Origin: Epinephelus fuscoguttatus
Lineage: Eukaryota > Chordata > Actinopteri > Perciformes > Serranidae
Direction of reading: 5' to 3'
DNA: 64,000 bases
NCBI RefSeq assembly: GCF_011397635.1
Contig: NC_064763.1
Location: 25,929,437-25,993,436, forward strand
In this document: positions 20,201 to 28,500 of the stretch, piece by piece
How the letters are laid out: each line of letters starts with the position of its first letter
Position numbering within the stretch: the stretch's first letter is position 1
Made by a program: the position numbers and the translations under genes
The notes under the pieces: model-generated
What the model was told of the DNA's origin: nothing
Seen by the model: only the letters and a program-made list of their open reading frames with translations
Databases searched by the model: none

Positions 20201-22178
20201 CCACAGCTGCTGGCTGAAAAACGACATTGCTTTCTATGTGGCAGTGGTGGCATATTTCTGCGTAATTTTCCTCTTCAACCTCGCCATGTTTGTGGTGGTG
20301 TTGGTCCAGCTGTGTCGGATAAAGAGGCAGAACCCTCACAATGCTCAGCACCGCACCACGCTGCAGGATGTGCGCAGTGTGGCAGGGATAACTGTCCTCC
20401 TGGGCCTCACTTGGGGTTTTGCCTTTTTTGCCTGGGGGCCCCTTAACCTGCCGTTCATGTACCTCTTTGCCATCTTTAACTCCTTGCAAGGTGAGTTGAC
20501 TTTTTTTTAAACAATTGTGAACTACTGCAACTACAAGAGGTCCTGGAGCATACAGTCATAAATGTGCACACACAATATGAGGCTGATTGCTCCGGTAGTT
20601 TGTGAGATAAACTGGGAACAGACAGATACACACACTCACACATACAACCAAACGCTTGATCTCCTCAAAACTTATATCTGGCAGAATGATGGCTGGGGCC
20701 CTGATCACACAGAAAGCGTTTTAGCAGCTGGAGCTCCTTTTTGTAATTGTTTTTCTTTGAACTTTTCGAGCTGAAAAACTTCATCTCGGTGCGGAAAAAC
20801 TTTATCTCTTTTTTCGTCAGCTTTTTTCCCATTGTTCAATTGGATGAACTGAGAAGCAGGCCTTCTGTGGCAGCCACAACAACAAGTTTACAGTTGGCAA
20901 ACAATGGAGGACAAACTGGTGGTAGCAGTTGCAGAGCTATACAACCTGACGATAGACAGCAGGTTGTCAAACTGCCCCCGAGTCATCCTAAAATATGTCT
21001 GGAAACAGCTAGCATGGAGGCTAAGCTCCTGGACCAACTGGTGGTACTCCCTGTGACCCCCCCTCTTTTTTAGGGTCTCATGTACCCACAAAGACCTCTG
21101 TTTCCCTGTGCCCAACAAACTATTTACTGACAGCCTCTCACCCTCAGCTAGAGCTAGAGCACCTACCCTCTACTCAGTGCCATGGGCCTCGCATTTTGCA
21201 ACCTGCAAAACGCTTTCTGTGTGATCAGGGCCTAAAACTACAATAATAGCACCCAAGTTATTAATCGTAATAATCCTTTATTAAGTTTTGGTCTGGTAGC
21301 GCTCATCTTTCACACAAAATGTGTAGAAAAGTAGACCAAAAACACTAGCAGAATAAACTTAGACACACTGTGTATGCATGTGATATACATACAAAGGCTC
21401 TTTCTGTTTTGCAGGTTTCTTTATATTTGTGTTCTACTGTGCGGTGAAAGAAAACGTGAGAAGGCAATGGAGGACGTACCTGTGCTGCGGCAAAATGAGA
21501 CTAGCAGAGAACTCAGGTTAGAGATGATCACGACTCTGCCAACTTGGCTGAAAACCTTAACATGTTTGGTCTTTTTAAGCTAGTCCTTCAAAGTAACTGA
21601 TTCAAGTGCATCAGTTGCCTGTTGGTATTTTATTACACAATGATTATGTTACAATTTTTGTTTTGTGGGATTTCTTTTAACAGAATGGAGCCGCACTGCA
21701 ACACAGAAGACTGTGAAGAAGTCATCAATGACCAAACTGACATCTCTTAATTCCTCAAAGTCCTCCCAGTCCAATAACTCATCCAGCTCCACCTCTTTCC
21801 TCGTCAGTGACTCTTCAGAGCAGATGAATGGCATTGGTAAGTGAAGACATTCAGCCACTGATTGTGCCAGTAATTCATACACGATATTTTAATTTTAGTA
21901 GTAATCGCCCTGACAAACTATGTTAAAAACAGATTTTATTGCTGCAGCTCTTTAAATATGTTGACACCCCTGGTCTTGGCAGATTCTGTGCTGACAGTGG
22001 CCAGGAGCCCACCGTCATATAGCCTAGGCGTGCATTTGCAAAAATGGAAATAACGCAGTAATGCTGTGTTACAGGCAGCCCGTTTGAAGACAGAATAATC
22101 ACAGCAGATGAAGACCCCAGTATGGACGTGGTCCTCAATGAGATCAACAGACAGTACAGAGACCAACAAGCCTCCTGA
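6178..22178 (+). CDS. adgrg2: Adhesion G protein-coupled receptor G2 (GPR64-like)
   Basis: Thirty coding exons joined in frame give about 1,446 residues. Order: signal peptide (about 1-36), two cysteine-bearing modules with Thr-rich mucin-like regions (about 56-801), a GAIN-type region (about 802-1055), a GPS cleavage motif CGCNHLTSF (H1059-L1060/T1061), seven membrane segments and a Ser-rich cytoplasmic tail. From [16 protein letters not shown] onward the 7TM region follows mammalian ADGRG2 almost residue for residue ([43 protein letters not shown]). The family is self-cleaved at the GPS and activated by the exposed stalk. Mammalian ADGRG2 acts in the male efferent ducts; a fish role is not implied by sequence. 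At about 1,450 residues it is longer than the human protein (about 1,017), because of the duplicated and mucin-like ectodomain. The start is uncertain: in-frame ATGs at 6106, 6133 and 6178; 6178 gives the most normal signal peptide. Confidence 0.9.
7637..7669 (+). repeat. (CA)n microsatellite
   Basis: About 16 CA dinucleotides in the adgrg2 intron after the signal-peptide exon. Confidence 0.95.
9141..11883 (+). CDS. adgrg2: adgrg2 exons 4-10: ectodomain module, first copy
   Basis: Exons 9141-9208, 9300-10303, 11059-11095, 11175-11212, 11296-11426, 11511-11589 and 11825-11883, with start/end phases 1/0, 0/2, 2/0, 0/2, 2/1, 1/2, 2/1. Landmarks are [38 protein letters not shown] and NTTHCDE. 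The 1,004-bp second exon carries a long Thr-rich insertion. The same exon order, phases and cysteine spacing recur at 12386-14897, so this is one half of an intragenic duplication. Mammalian ADGRG2, as I remember it, has a single such cysteine-rich module. Confidence 0.75.
9378..10170 (+). repeat. Thr-rich coding repeats (13-residue unit) in adgrg2
   Basis: Within the 1,004-bp exon the protein is a run of imperfect 13-residue units of the form [13 protein letters not shown] (39 bp). In the middle, three units form a higher-order repeat: CAGCATTACAAAGCACC recurs near 9703, 9823 and 9940, spacings of 120 and 117 bp. The composition (Thr, Ser, Ala, Pro, with NTT sequons early on) is that of a mucin-like O-glycosylated stalk. 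The long open frame on the opposite strand here is only a by-product of the repetitive codons. Confidence 0.9.
10361..10620. repeat. Retroelement-like remnant with ATAG tail
   Basis: (GATA)n at 10364-10382 is followed by CTTTATTCATCTCCTTGGGG, a terminal motif common to dispersed fish retroelement remnants, then non-coding text. It lies in an adgrg2 intron. The exact family was not identified. Confidence 0.4.
10890..10955. repeat. Dispersed repeat fragment (GACGCGTTTCGGC motif)
   Basis: GACGCGTTTCGGCTTGTGG then CCTTCATCAGGGTCATCCTG is a recurrent motif at the ends of dispersed elements in fish genomes. Only a short piece is visible, in an adgrg2 intron. Confidence 0.35.
12035..12130. repeat. 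Dispersed teleost repeat fragment
   Basis: AAGAAATAATTCAACATTTG, TTTCTTGGCAAGAGTTTGAT and AAGATTGATACCACTTTGAT follow each other as in a widespread percomorph repeat. It is the same family as 1525-1618 and probably as the CTAAGCTAAGCTAAG fragments near 38720-38755. Confidence 0.5.
12259..12306 (+). CDS. adgrg2: adgrg2 exon 11: short cysteine-rich linker
   Basis: A 48-bp symmetrical (phase 1/1) exon encoding [16 protein letters not shown], between acceptor GTTTCAG and donor G/GTGAGT. It separates the two copies of the duplicated module and has no counterpart in the other copy. Because it is a multiple of three it could be skipped without breaking the frame. Confidence 0.7.
12386..14897 (+). 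CDS. adgrg2: adgrg2 exons 12-18: ectodomain module, second copy
   Basis: Exons 12386-12456, 12578-12621, 12718-12757, 13927-13961, 14065-14192, 14301-14421 and 14563-14897, with phases 1/0, 0/2, 2/0, 0/2, 2/1, 1/2, 2/1, identical in order to exons 4-10. Landmarks are [38 protein letters not shown] and VLVQMDEQC. Exon sizes also track the first copy (71 vs 68, 40 vs 37, 35 vs 38, 128 vs 131). In this copy the last exon has expanded to 335 bp with Thr/Pro-rich repeats. Confidence 0.75.
12974..13699. mobile_element. Harbinger-like element carrying a Myb/SANT fragment
   Basis: The left end GGGACCAGTTACACAGAACA and the inverted right end GGTGCCGGTTACACAAAACA form imperfect terminal inverted repeats (about 16 of 20). 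The element lies in the long adgrg2 intron between exons 12718-12757 and 13927-13961. It carries the short open frame at 13212-13379. No DDE transposase is present. Confidence 0.6.
13212..13379 (+). pseudogene. Truncated Myb/SANT-like (Harbinger accessory) protein
   Basis: A 55-residue open frame beginning [20 protein letters not shown] and continuing with LLGEY and IVQSKF. This is the tryptophan-containing SANT/Myb-type DNA-binding start found in the accessory protein of Harbinger transposons and related host proteins. Normal proteins continue well beyond this point, so it is a truncated relic rather than a host gene. Confidence 0.55.
14622..14717 (+). repeat. Four 24-bp coding repeats (LSPNVTTT) in adgrg2
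   Basis: Four near-identical copies of an eight-codon unit encoding LSPNVTTT. Each unit provides an N-V-T glycosylation sequon as well as Thr residues. The last unit differs by a single C-to-T change in the Asn codon. Confidence 0.95.
14998..18499 (+). CDS. adgrg2: adgrg2 exons 19-24: GAIN-type region and GPS
   Basis: Exons 14998-15199, 15848-16004, 17516-17680, 17895-18017, 18266-18311 and 18396-18499 (residues about 802-1067). Signature pieces are [66 protein letters not shown] and SFAILL. The paired tryptophans and cysteines ahead of HLT are the GPS signature; cleavage is expected between L1060 and T1061, leaving TSFAILL as the tethered agonist. Introns hold repeats but no other gene. Confidence 0.9.
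15390..15580. repeat. Dispersed teleost repeat fragment
   Basis: Contains TTTGGAGGCCTTGAGTTTAC, GTCGCCATCTTGGATTTTTG and GGTGGAGCTAACCCTGATGC in that order, a combination common in percomorph genomes. It lies in an adgrg2 intron. Class unknown to me. Confidence 0.5.
15681..15762. mobile_element. Very short hAT-type remnant
   Basis: AGCAGTGGTCAGCAAC..ACTATCAAAAGAGCC on the left and GGTTGGGAACCACTAG on the right are hAT-like termini only about 80 bp apart, so nearly the whole interior is gone. The left end resembles the right end of the element at 3869-4540. Confidence 0.45.
16170..16683. repeat. Dispersed teleost repeat, related to 30240-30510
   Basis: Begins with TTAAGCATTTCCATTTTATG..CCACTACATTTCAGAGGG and ends with AACGGATCTGAGTACTTCTT and CCACAACTG. 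The same style (ACTTTTTACTCCACTACATT) is seen at 30240-30510. Non-coding, in an adgrg2 intron. Confidence 0.45.
18602..20490 (+). CDS. adgrg2: adgrg2 exons 25-27: transmembrane core
   Basis: Exons 18602-18726, 19714-20085 and 20207-20490. The first holds TM1 ([18 protein letters not shown]). The second holds TM2 to TM4 ([56 protein letters not shown]). The third holds TM5, TM6 and most of TM7 ([53 protein letters not shown]). These are typical class B2 GPCR segments and the strongest evidence for the ADGRG2 call. Confidence 0.95.
18885..19250 (-). mobile_element. LINE fragment, C-terminal end of reverse transcriptase ORF
   Basis: Read on the minus strand with one frame change, it gives [49 protein letters not shown] and [12 protein letters not shown]. 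This is the well-known end of the reverse transcriptase ORF of fish non-LTR retrotransposons. A stop and a frameshift show it is dead. It lies in the adgrg2 intron between TM1 and TM2 exons. Confidence 0.75.
20697..21232 (-). mobile_element. Deleted Harbinger transposon with perfect terminal inverted repeats
   Basis: GGCCCTGATCACACAGAAAG at 20697 continues to 20722 and is matched base for base by the inverted copy at 21207-21232 (26 bp, then further similarity after a 1-bp indel). Between them, on the minus strand, lies the N-terminal part of a transposase. The perfect repeats suggest a fairly recent insertion into the adgrg2 intron between exons 27 and 28. No clear 3-bp target duplication was identified. 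Confidence 0.75.
20888..21118 (-). pseudogene. Harbinger transposase N-terminal fragment
   Basis: A 76-codon frame with [40 protein letters not shown] and QFDNLLSIV. The W-V-H..R..GE[YF]..L..EL..D...F..YFRM....FD.LL pattern is the standard start of PIF/Harbinger transposases. The catalytic DDE domain is absent because the element is internally deleted. Confidence 0.75.
21415..22178 (+). CDS. adgrg2: adgrg2 exons 28-30: end of TM7 and cytoplasmic tail
   Basis: Exons 21415-21516, 21684-21836 and 22075-22178 (stop TGA at 22176-22178). They encode [39 protein letters not shown], a Ser-rich stretch ([20 protein letters not shown]) and a C-terminus ending RDQQAS. The first 50 residues follow mammalian ADGRG2 closely; the tail is shorter. 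The 3' UTR follows, but no canonical AATAAA was found in the next few hundred bases. Confidence 0.9.
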
Positions 22179-22754
22179 TCCTGAGAGGACACAACAGACT
22201 GTTAAATGGCTCTTAATTTGAAACACCTGTACATACTGTAATAATAGATAGTAATTTATGTACCATCCATTTGCACATAATATGTATTATATGGAAATCC
22301 TACATTATAAATGGCACTTGATTTTTGAACACTTTTTATATACTCATACTGAACACTTATTGTATTTCCACAAAAAACAAACAAAAAACTTTTATTCACT
22401 GGTACTGTGATGTTATCAGTATAAGTAGTCAAATTCCAGTGGTGTCTTGCACACACTGACTCATGGTCAACAAGTCAATATCAACACAAGCCAACAGACT
22501 GACACCAGTTTTGAGCTTAAATTACTTTTTTGTAATTGCCATATAAAAAGAATTGTGTTTGTATTTATCAGTTTTTTGTTATTATTCTCAACTGTATTAG
22601 AGCTAACTCTGTCAGGTGTTAGGTGGTGGGAAAGTGGAGACTCTGATATTCTAAAAAGTAAGGGGAACTGCGAAAGTCATCAGGGTTCATCCTATGAGGG
22701 ACAAACATTTCTGTAAAGTGGCAATCTATCCAGTAGTTTCACTTCAGGCTAAAG

Positions 22755-23190
22755 ATGTCAGCAATCAGTTCAGGAAAGACCCAAATGCAGAGCAGCAGGC
22801 AGGTTTAAGGTTTAACCAACAGCAAGCTTTAGTAAAGCAGATAAAAGATATCCAGAACAGGCAGGTAACTGAAAGTCCAAATGAAAGATGATCCAACACT
22901 AAACTAAAAACAAACAGAACACAAGACACCAGGCAGGACACAACACCAAGAACACAGAGATGAACACAAAACGAACGCACATGAACTGACAAGGAACAAA
23001 GGGAAACATAAAGAAAACTAATCACAAGAATGAGACACAGGTGGAGTAGGTGGACATGTGCAAAAGGAGGGAAATGGGGACTGGCTTACAACAAGGTGGG
23101 GACACTAGGGTGGAGAAAACCAGACTAATACAGAACAGGTGTGAAGGGAAGACTCTAGGAGCAGGGAAAGGACTAACAAGACTGATGGAA
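22755..23190. repeat. Interspersed repeat, second copy of the 829-1150 family
   Basis: Long A-rich non-coding run with CAGGAAAGACCCAAATGCAG, GCAAGCTTTAGTAAAGCAG, GAGACACAGGTGGAG and GGGAAGACTC. The start and order of motifs are those of a repeat frequent in percomorph genomes. Class not identified. Confidence 0.5.
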
Positions 23191-23734
23191 GTTTAAGATG
23201 AAAAATTAACTTACAAAGACCTTAACAGTGGAAATTACTATGAGAGCAATGTCGCTTACCTCTCACATGGAGTACAACAGCAAAAGGGGAAAGGAAAGGC
23301 TGGAGACACCACTTTATAAGTGGGGTACCCCCAAAGTTCAATGTAGGGGTACAGAAAGTGAGTACCAAATGTCCCACATTTTGATTACTGATGGGATGGA
23401 AGGATATATTCACACTGTTCACAGGCTAAGTCAGTCCAGTCCCAACAAAAAAAAAGACAGCGGCCACAAATTCTTTAGGTAGAGAACGAGGATGACAGGA
23501 CTATCAGTCGACACTGCTCCTGTGCTGCAGGGTTTGAGCCCTCTGTCTGCCTTCTGGGGATGAGTGAAGTACTCTCATGTATTTATTATTGACAACACAC
23601 CTGGTGCAGACCTAATCTCTCTTTACTGTACAAAGTTACTTCAGGGCAGCACATAGCCTCAAGAGTTGAGCTCACAACTTAACAGATTAGTTAATGTAGC
23701 TTTCAAACAGGAAGGACAAGACACAGTTAAGTAG

Positions 23735-24008
23735 TCGGGGCGGCTGTGGCTCAGGAGGTAGAGTGGTTCGATCCCAGGCTCATCTAGACTGCATGTTGAA
23801 GTATCCTTGAGCAAGATACTGAACCCCATCTTGCTCCTGATGGCTGTTCCATTGCTCTGTGTGTGTGTGTGTGTGTGTGTGTGTTAAAGCTGTGTGGCAG
23901 GTGGCACCATGTATGGTAGTCTCGACCACCAATGGGTGAATGTGACTCGTACTGTAAAGAGGGCTTTGAGTGGTCAGAAGACTAGAAAGGTGCAAGTACA
24001 TTTACCGT
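23735..24008 (+). mobile_element. tRNA-derived SINE
   Basis: Starts GGGGCGGCTGTGGCTCAGGA and GGTAGAGTGGTTCGATCCC, a degenerate tRNA-like head with A- and B-box relics; about 20 bp between the boxes are missing. The body has CCTTGAGCAAGATACTGAAC, and the end has TGTAAAGAGGGCTTTGAGTG and AGACTAGAAAGGTGC, the usual tail of a widespread teleost SINE. A (TG)n tract (23858-23884) has grown inside it. Confidence 0.8.
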
Positions 24009-24374
24009 TTAGTCCAAAGAGCTCAACATCTTTAAACTCCTGTGTGTCGCGAATAAATCTTACATTGATATTTCTAATAGATTTTAGAGTTACTGATGTT
24101 GTTGTAGCTGCAAAAGTACTTTTGAACAGCATATCCCCTCTTAATGTACATTTTTAGATTATGACTGTGTATTACTTTTTTCAATGTGTGAATGCAAAGG
24201 CATTACACCCACATTCAGCCTTACTTATTAGAGCAACAGGCTAGTGTACTAACACAACTGTGCAAACCTTTATCAATGGCTCATGCTGTATCTACACTTA
24301 TTATTCATCAACACCATTTCTTTTGTAAAAACAAAAACAAACAAAAGTCAAGATATTTTCCCCCAAAAACATTT

Positions 24375-24380
24375 TTTATT
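24375..24380 (-). terminator. sms: Candidate poly(A) signal of sms
   Basis: TTTATT on the plus strand reads AATAAA on the minus strand, about 1.1 kb past the sms stop codon at 25510-25512. It is the best canonical signal seen there, but the 3' end of the transcript cannot be fixed from sequence alone. Confidence 0.35.
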
Positions 24381-25509
24381 GTAGAGTTCACAGAAAGTAT
24401 CTCAAGTGGGACAGAACAGCATTTGGTGAAATTATAGAATAAATAAATGTAACTGAGTCCCACAGGGTTGATCACGTGTAAACGTGCTGTGTACTGTATA
24501 TGCAAGCTACATTCACTGTCCTTTACATGCACCTAATACAGTCTTAAAAAACTTTAAATATATTGGAGAAACCAAAAGGTGCTAATAAAACATGACATAA
24601 AAACAGCACAAGCACAGAGGTGGCATTAAAGTGGTGGAATCGTTTCCCTTTTAAAACACATTTGGACTTAAAAACTTCAGTCTCACTGGGCATGATCACA
24701 TTGCCTTGATACAACCTGAAAGAATCAATCACATTTGAAAGGCAGTAACAAATACAGAGCTTACAAGCAACTCAGTTCAGACGGGCTGACCCTACATCTT
24801 GGCCTATCACACGACAGGAGCTCATCACTCAAAAGTAAAGAACCTTAGAAAATCTAAGGAAAACAAGAGAACACACGCCTGTTGATGAAAAGATGAGTTA
24901 CACCACATTATCAGTGTATCAAATCACTGTTTAAACAGCTAACGGTTCCTTCAGAGTACATGCAAATGGACATTACAAATCAAGTAACATGAACAAAATA
25001 CAACTGATAAGTTGTAGTAAACAATGGTAGAACACAACTAAAACAGGAACAAAGAGAAGGAAGATTAGGGTCAAATGGGGTTAATGGAGCGGGGATAATA
25101 AAACCGCCATTGTACCCCTTCAGATGTGCTCAGACTGAATGTAAATTCAATTTTCATCTTGACTTATTCACAATAACTTCACTGTTGGGAGTGTTTTTGC
25201 AATCCATGCTTATTAACCAAAAACAGCCAATTGCTGAACAGATGTTAGCTGTTGTCAGTCAGCTGGAGCTCATTAACAATAGGTACAGACTGCAACCAGT
25301 GTGTAGAACTCCAATTATTTTTCTTCATTATATTTCTCCAGACCCTTTTTTTTTTTTTTGTTTTGAAGCCCAAATAATACATTTATCCAAACTTTGTATT
25401 GCCTCTAATGTTTGTCACGTTCAGTCTGAACAGACCTTTAAGGCTACAGCAGAAATGGGACGAGCATTCACATTCCAGCTGCTGGGGATTCAAGCAGACA
25501 GCATCTTCT

Positions 25510-28500
25510 TTACACCTTCCAGATGTTGTAGAAAACCCATCTGATTCAATAGAATTAAGGAAACGCAACAACATATGACAGCATGCAAAAATGTATTGTA
25601 CTTCTGTCCATTATCTCTATCATTTATAATAACACTGTGCTGTCAGAGGATCAGACAGGACAGTTATACTTACCAAAACTACAAAAATTAGATCCAAATT
25701 GTAATAAAACAGTAAAATAATATATTTTTCTAAAAGTTGTTTTTGGATTTATGCACTCCAAAATAATAAATGGGATAAGAAATACCTATTTAAGCTACAT
25801 AACACATCAAAGATCTTTGAACTGATGAAAGGATACTGCTCCAAGTAGGAGGGCACGCACACCACCTCTTTGGAGAACTTCACAGGACACGAGAGCTTCC
25901 TCAGCTGCTCCTCGTACAGACACAGAGCCTCTGTCATGTTCTCGGCGTTACCCTTGTAAATGGAAGCAGAAAAATAAATGTCATGAGACACACACTGTTG
26001 CCAATTTTTTTTTTTTCAACCATTACTGGGTTATAAGCAGAAGTGATGTGTTGCAATACTCAACCACAATATAGTGGAAAAAAAGTGATGCTGCCATTCT
26101 CTCCCTGACTGATATCCAACTGGTTTAATTGTACTAATGTTTTCTCCCTGCAATATTTCCTGGCCAGATATCCTGTTTTGACAGGCAACTCATCAAATTA
26201 AGGAAGCACGTTCCTCTGAAAGTGCAGTTTTATAGGGGGTTTAAAGTTAAGTCTCACATGCAAACATTTTCAGTGAACGTAAGAGCTGACTGGGGCATCT
26301 CTGGTATATCAGCAGTTTGCACTAAACACTCGCCAGTTACTACACGCAACTCACCTGTGTAAGATATTTCCCCGAGGGATGCAGGACTTTCATCGACAGA
26401 TCCAAGATGAGACGCAGGAACTCCCATGTTGAATCTACGACAGGCAGTTGGATAGGTTCAGACACAAGCATTGCACTTATATAACACCACAGAGAATAAG
26501 TAAACAAAAATATACAATATTTTAAAAGAAATACTGTACCTTCTTCTGGCTCTGTGGAAATTGGGATTGCAGTCAGGTCATTGATTACGTAATCAAATGT
26601 CTTTCCGTCTGAGACATACTTCTTCAGCACAGGGACACAGTCCTCAACTAGAACCTGTAATGCAGGAGACAAAAAAATCCACTCAGTTTAGACTGAAGTT
26701 TCTTTTGTTTGGGGAATTTGCTTATACATAACAGGACGCACATGCATGTGTGACACAGTACAGAGTTGTACCAACAGGCTAAGACATGCTGCAAGGCACC
26801 GCAAGCTACTAAACATGGCTGTAAACAATGCTGGATTTAAAATACTGTTTTGTAAAATGTTTTATGTTGACGTAAATGCACTCAATATGTTTGTTAGACC
26901 CTGTTTGTTTACAGAAAAACCCCACAGGGTTGATAACCGCCTGTGTGATACCGGTTATTTACTGAACCTACAATGAACATATGAATATTCATTCAGCACT
27001 CACTTGGTAACAGTCTCCCTTCAGGTTGTCGAGGACATGGCCGCAAGTTTTCCTCATGTGCTTTTTGCACGCGTCTATCACCTTCTGGTCAATGTGCACA
27101 CGCCGTTAAGGAAACATCATTCAGGTGCTGATGTGCAACTATACGTATTAATAAAATGTTGTGAGAAAAAACTACATTGCCTTATTGGGAAAAAAAAAAC
27201 AAAGTCACAATACAGAAATAAAAGTTCAGCAGAACATGTAAAGGATATATCCAACATGGTGATCATCTTTGGCTTTTGTTTGACCATCTCAGACAGGATG
27301 CCTCCGTCGCCTCCTCCCAAAATCAGCACCTCTTTTCCAGCAAAATTCTCTCTTCCGCTGCCCATGATGGCTTTGGTGTAGGCCAAATCACTCTCTGCCA
27401 GGTCTGCAAGGTACAGTAATCATTTAGACACTAAAATACTTGATCAGTTATAATAAATGACACAAACTAACAAGTTGAATTTAGTACATTATATTTTAAA
27501 GTGGATTAGGAACCAGTGCTGCCTGCCCTGTTATCTGATGATACTCAGTTTTATGACGTTTCAGTGACTGGGGAGTACTAAATTACAATCAACATTATGT
27601 ATATAAATACAAAATATGAGTAACTGTATGCTGTTATGTAAAATATGTTGTTGTTGTATATACTTACTTAAGTCATCGTCCAGTATTAGGACATTTCCAT
27701 ACTGGTTTGAGTGCAAAATCTTAATGTTTTGGTATGGAGAATCTTCTTCGTACACCATCTGGTCCATGTCGTACTCAACCAGTCTGCCATCAGTCGTGGG
27801 CCAGTATCTGTCAACCTCTGCTCCTCGTAGGAGGGCTGGAAGCCTGGGGATGAATGGTTACCGACACAATTAATCAACATGCAAGATGGAAAAATCGCCT
27901 TTCCATAACATCAAAGCAATGAATCTCCAGAAACTTACCTCTTAATCCTTGTAATATTGTCTTTTAGGGTTTCCTTTAGCTTTGTTTCCAGTGCATTTAA
28001 AAGCTGTGGAAAAACAAACAGAGTCAGAAACATCATAAAAGCTTAACTGCACAACAGTTTTGGTGACCTAGAGGGATACTCTCCTGTGCTACATGGGCGG
28101 CACACTAACAGCAAAACACATAAGCAGTAAACAAGGCAGCAGCCAAATCCTTTCACTGTGCTCTTGCGTGCATCTACTGGTGCTCCAGAGCAATTAGGGG
28201 CATGGTTTGGTATTTCTAGAGATCTACCAAATGTGCCGCCTGTGTGAAAGTGCATGTTTTGGCCCAAGGCAAGTGAAAAACATGTGCCGGCAACACTGGT
28301 CCTCATCTTATGTGTCTGTCACATATCCAAAGCTATTTAACTTCTTACTTTTATCATGTCCTTGAAATATTTTTGGCACAGATTTTTACGTCTCCTGGAT
28401 AAACAGCACAAGGCGGTTTACAGTGCAGTGAATTTAATGAGTGCTATAAGAAGTTCATCCCGGGACAAGCCTTAATGATACCAACATCATGTGACATGCT

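Noticed and set aside
25749-25991. sms C-terminus continuing past PSYLEQ in the open frame to 25749
   Set aside because: The open continuation has no family similarity. A donor CA/GTATCC at 25836 joins to a 31-bp exon encoding WVFYNIWKV, which matches the known spermine synthase end.
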